This document shows positions 63,510-64,000 of a stretch of DNA of 64,000 nt, one piece after another. The position numbers and the translations under genes are program-made. This stretch comes from a halophilic archaeon SHRA6 (GTDB taxonomy: Archaea; Halobacteriota; Halobacteria; Halobacteriales; Haloferacaceae), in assembly GCA_005239175.1 (NCBI GenBank), contig ML241294.1:186001-250000 (forward strand). Direction: 5' to 3'. Within the stretch, counting starts at the first letter, position 1; every line of letters begins with the position of its first letter. Below the pieces are notes generated by a model. That model saw nothing but the letters and a program-made list of their open reading frames with translations. It did no database searches and was not told where the DNA came from.

Positions 63510-64000
63510 TGGCAACAGGACCACGATACAAGGTGCCGATGCGACGGCGCCGAGAGGTCCGGACGGATTACCACCAGAGGTTGCGCCTGTTGAAATCGGG
63601 CAAGCCTCGCCTGGTCGCCCGGGTGAGCAATGCCCACGTCAGGGCGCAGCTGGTTACCCCCGGACCGAACGGCGACGAAACGCACGCAGCAGCGTCGAGC
63701 GAGGATCTCGCGGAGTACGGCTGGGAGGCCCCAACGGGGAACCTTCCAAGCGCGTACCTCACGGGATACCTCCTCGGCTCGCGTGCGGTCGAGGCAGGTC
63801 TCGAAGAGGCCGTCCTCGACATCGGCCTGAACACGGCGACACCCGGAAACAAGGTGTTTGCCGTACAGGAAGGAGCGATCGACGCAGGGCTCGAAATTCC
63901 ACACAGCGACAATGTACTCGCAGACTGGTCGCGGACGCGCGGCGAGCATATCGCCGACTACGCCGAGCAGCTCGAGGAGCCGCTGTACAGCGGGGATTTC
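63509..64000 (+). CDS. rpl18: 50S ribosomal protein L18, cut by right edge
   Basis: uL18, first 164 residues: [40 protein letters not shown] and AYLTGYLLGSRAVEAGLEEA. It binds 5S rRNA. The frame is still open at base 64000; S5, L30 and L15 would be expected beyond. Confidence 0.95.
   Translation, partial: MATGPRYKVPMRRRREVRTDYHQRLRLLKSGKPRLVARVSNAHVRAQLVTPGPNGDETHAAASSEDLAEYGWEAPTGNLPSAYLTGYLLGSRAVEAGLEEAVLDIGLNTATPGNKVFAVQEGAIDAGLEIPHSDNVLADWSRTRGEHIADYAEQLEEPLYSGDF

Overview
The window is chromosome from a halophilic archaeon (class Halobacteria). The evidence is the acidic, Asp/Glu-rich proteins, the high-GC DNA, the many apparently leaderless genes with a TATA box about 27 bases before the start codon, and the archaeal ribosomal gene order at the right end (L3-L4-L23-L2 ... 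S4e ... L32e-L19e-L18, with the RNase P protein Rpp29 inside). It also carries phytoene desaturase, Brp-type retinal synthesis, aEF-1beta and dolichol-type glycosyltransferases. I cannot name the genus. The palindrome CGATCG is strikingly frequent in most of the window and rarer in the regions that look foreign.

Layout. 1-1.3 kb: an IS200/IS605-type tnpB, entering from the left edge and frameshifted, with a structured 3' end. 1.4-1.9 kb: a HicB-HicA pair. 2-10.4 kb: ordinary genes (MBL hydrolase, MoaA, a lipoprotein, a class V aminotransferase, a BKACE enzyme, a TctA-like permease, a zinc finger protein, EF-1beta, a universal stress protein). 10.4-14 kb: a zinc-ribbon protein, a broken DUF3179 gene and a CoA-disulfide-reductase-like flavoprotein. 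14-17.6 kb: an unusual histidine kinase, a small DUF6789-like membrane protein and a truncated Rieske-TPP fusion. 17.7-25.2 kb: an AT-richer island with a 1655-residue secreted polymorphic toxin, its overlapping immunity-type gene, a lipoprotein and a dead IS200 tnpA, bracketed by diverged 70-bp direct repeats. 25.2-31.4 kb: a membrane protein operon, an epimerase, a split Tm-1-like pair, an HxlR regulator, a YjeF-type epimerase and a thioredoxin. 31.5-41.7 kb: a RimK/aspartic-protease fusion, cyclodeaminase, CrtI, a Bat-type regulator, Brp, a CNNM/CBS protein, an MFS transporter ending in a minisatellite, NUDIX and KDG kinase. 41.7-41.9 kb: tRNA-Gly with a tandemly repeated 3' end. 42-52.5 kb: an iron-controlled cluster. 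52.7 kb to the right edge: a SPOUT methyltransferase followed by the ribosomal protein superoperon.

Three systems stand out. (1) The toxin-immunity island: a Sec signal, a CARDB and bacterial-repeat stalk, a pre-toxin helical segment and a C-terminal PD-(D/E)XK-like domain, with the next gene overlapping by ATGA. (2) The iron cluster: five near-perfect DtxR-type boxes (TTAGG-N4-CCTAA) sit at its promoters and place every gene under likely iron control. The genes are an iron-binding lipoprotein and permease, a GMC dehydrogenase with a Tat-exported partner, and what looks like a full outer-surface glycosylation route (GT2 sugar-lipid synthase, flippase, GT-C transferase and an RGP-like protein). 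This pairing of iron limitation with surface glycan or sugar-acid chemistry is an inference. (3) A second shared operator, GTTAC-N5-GTAAC, lies upstream of the HxlR regulator and of both DUF6789-like operons; the same membrane domain is also fused to the end of the histidine kinase.
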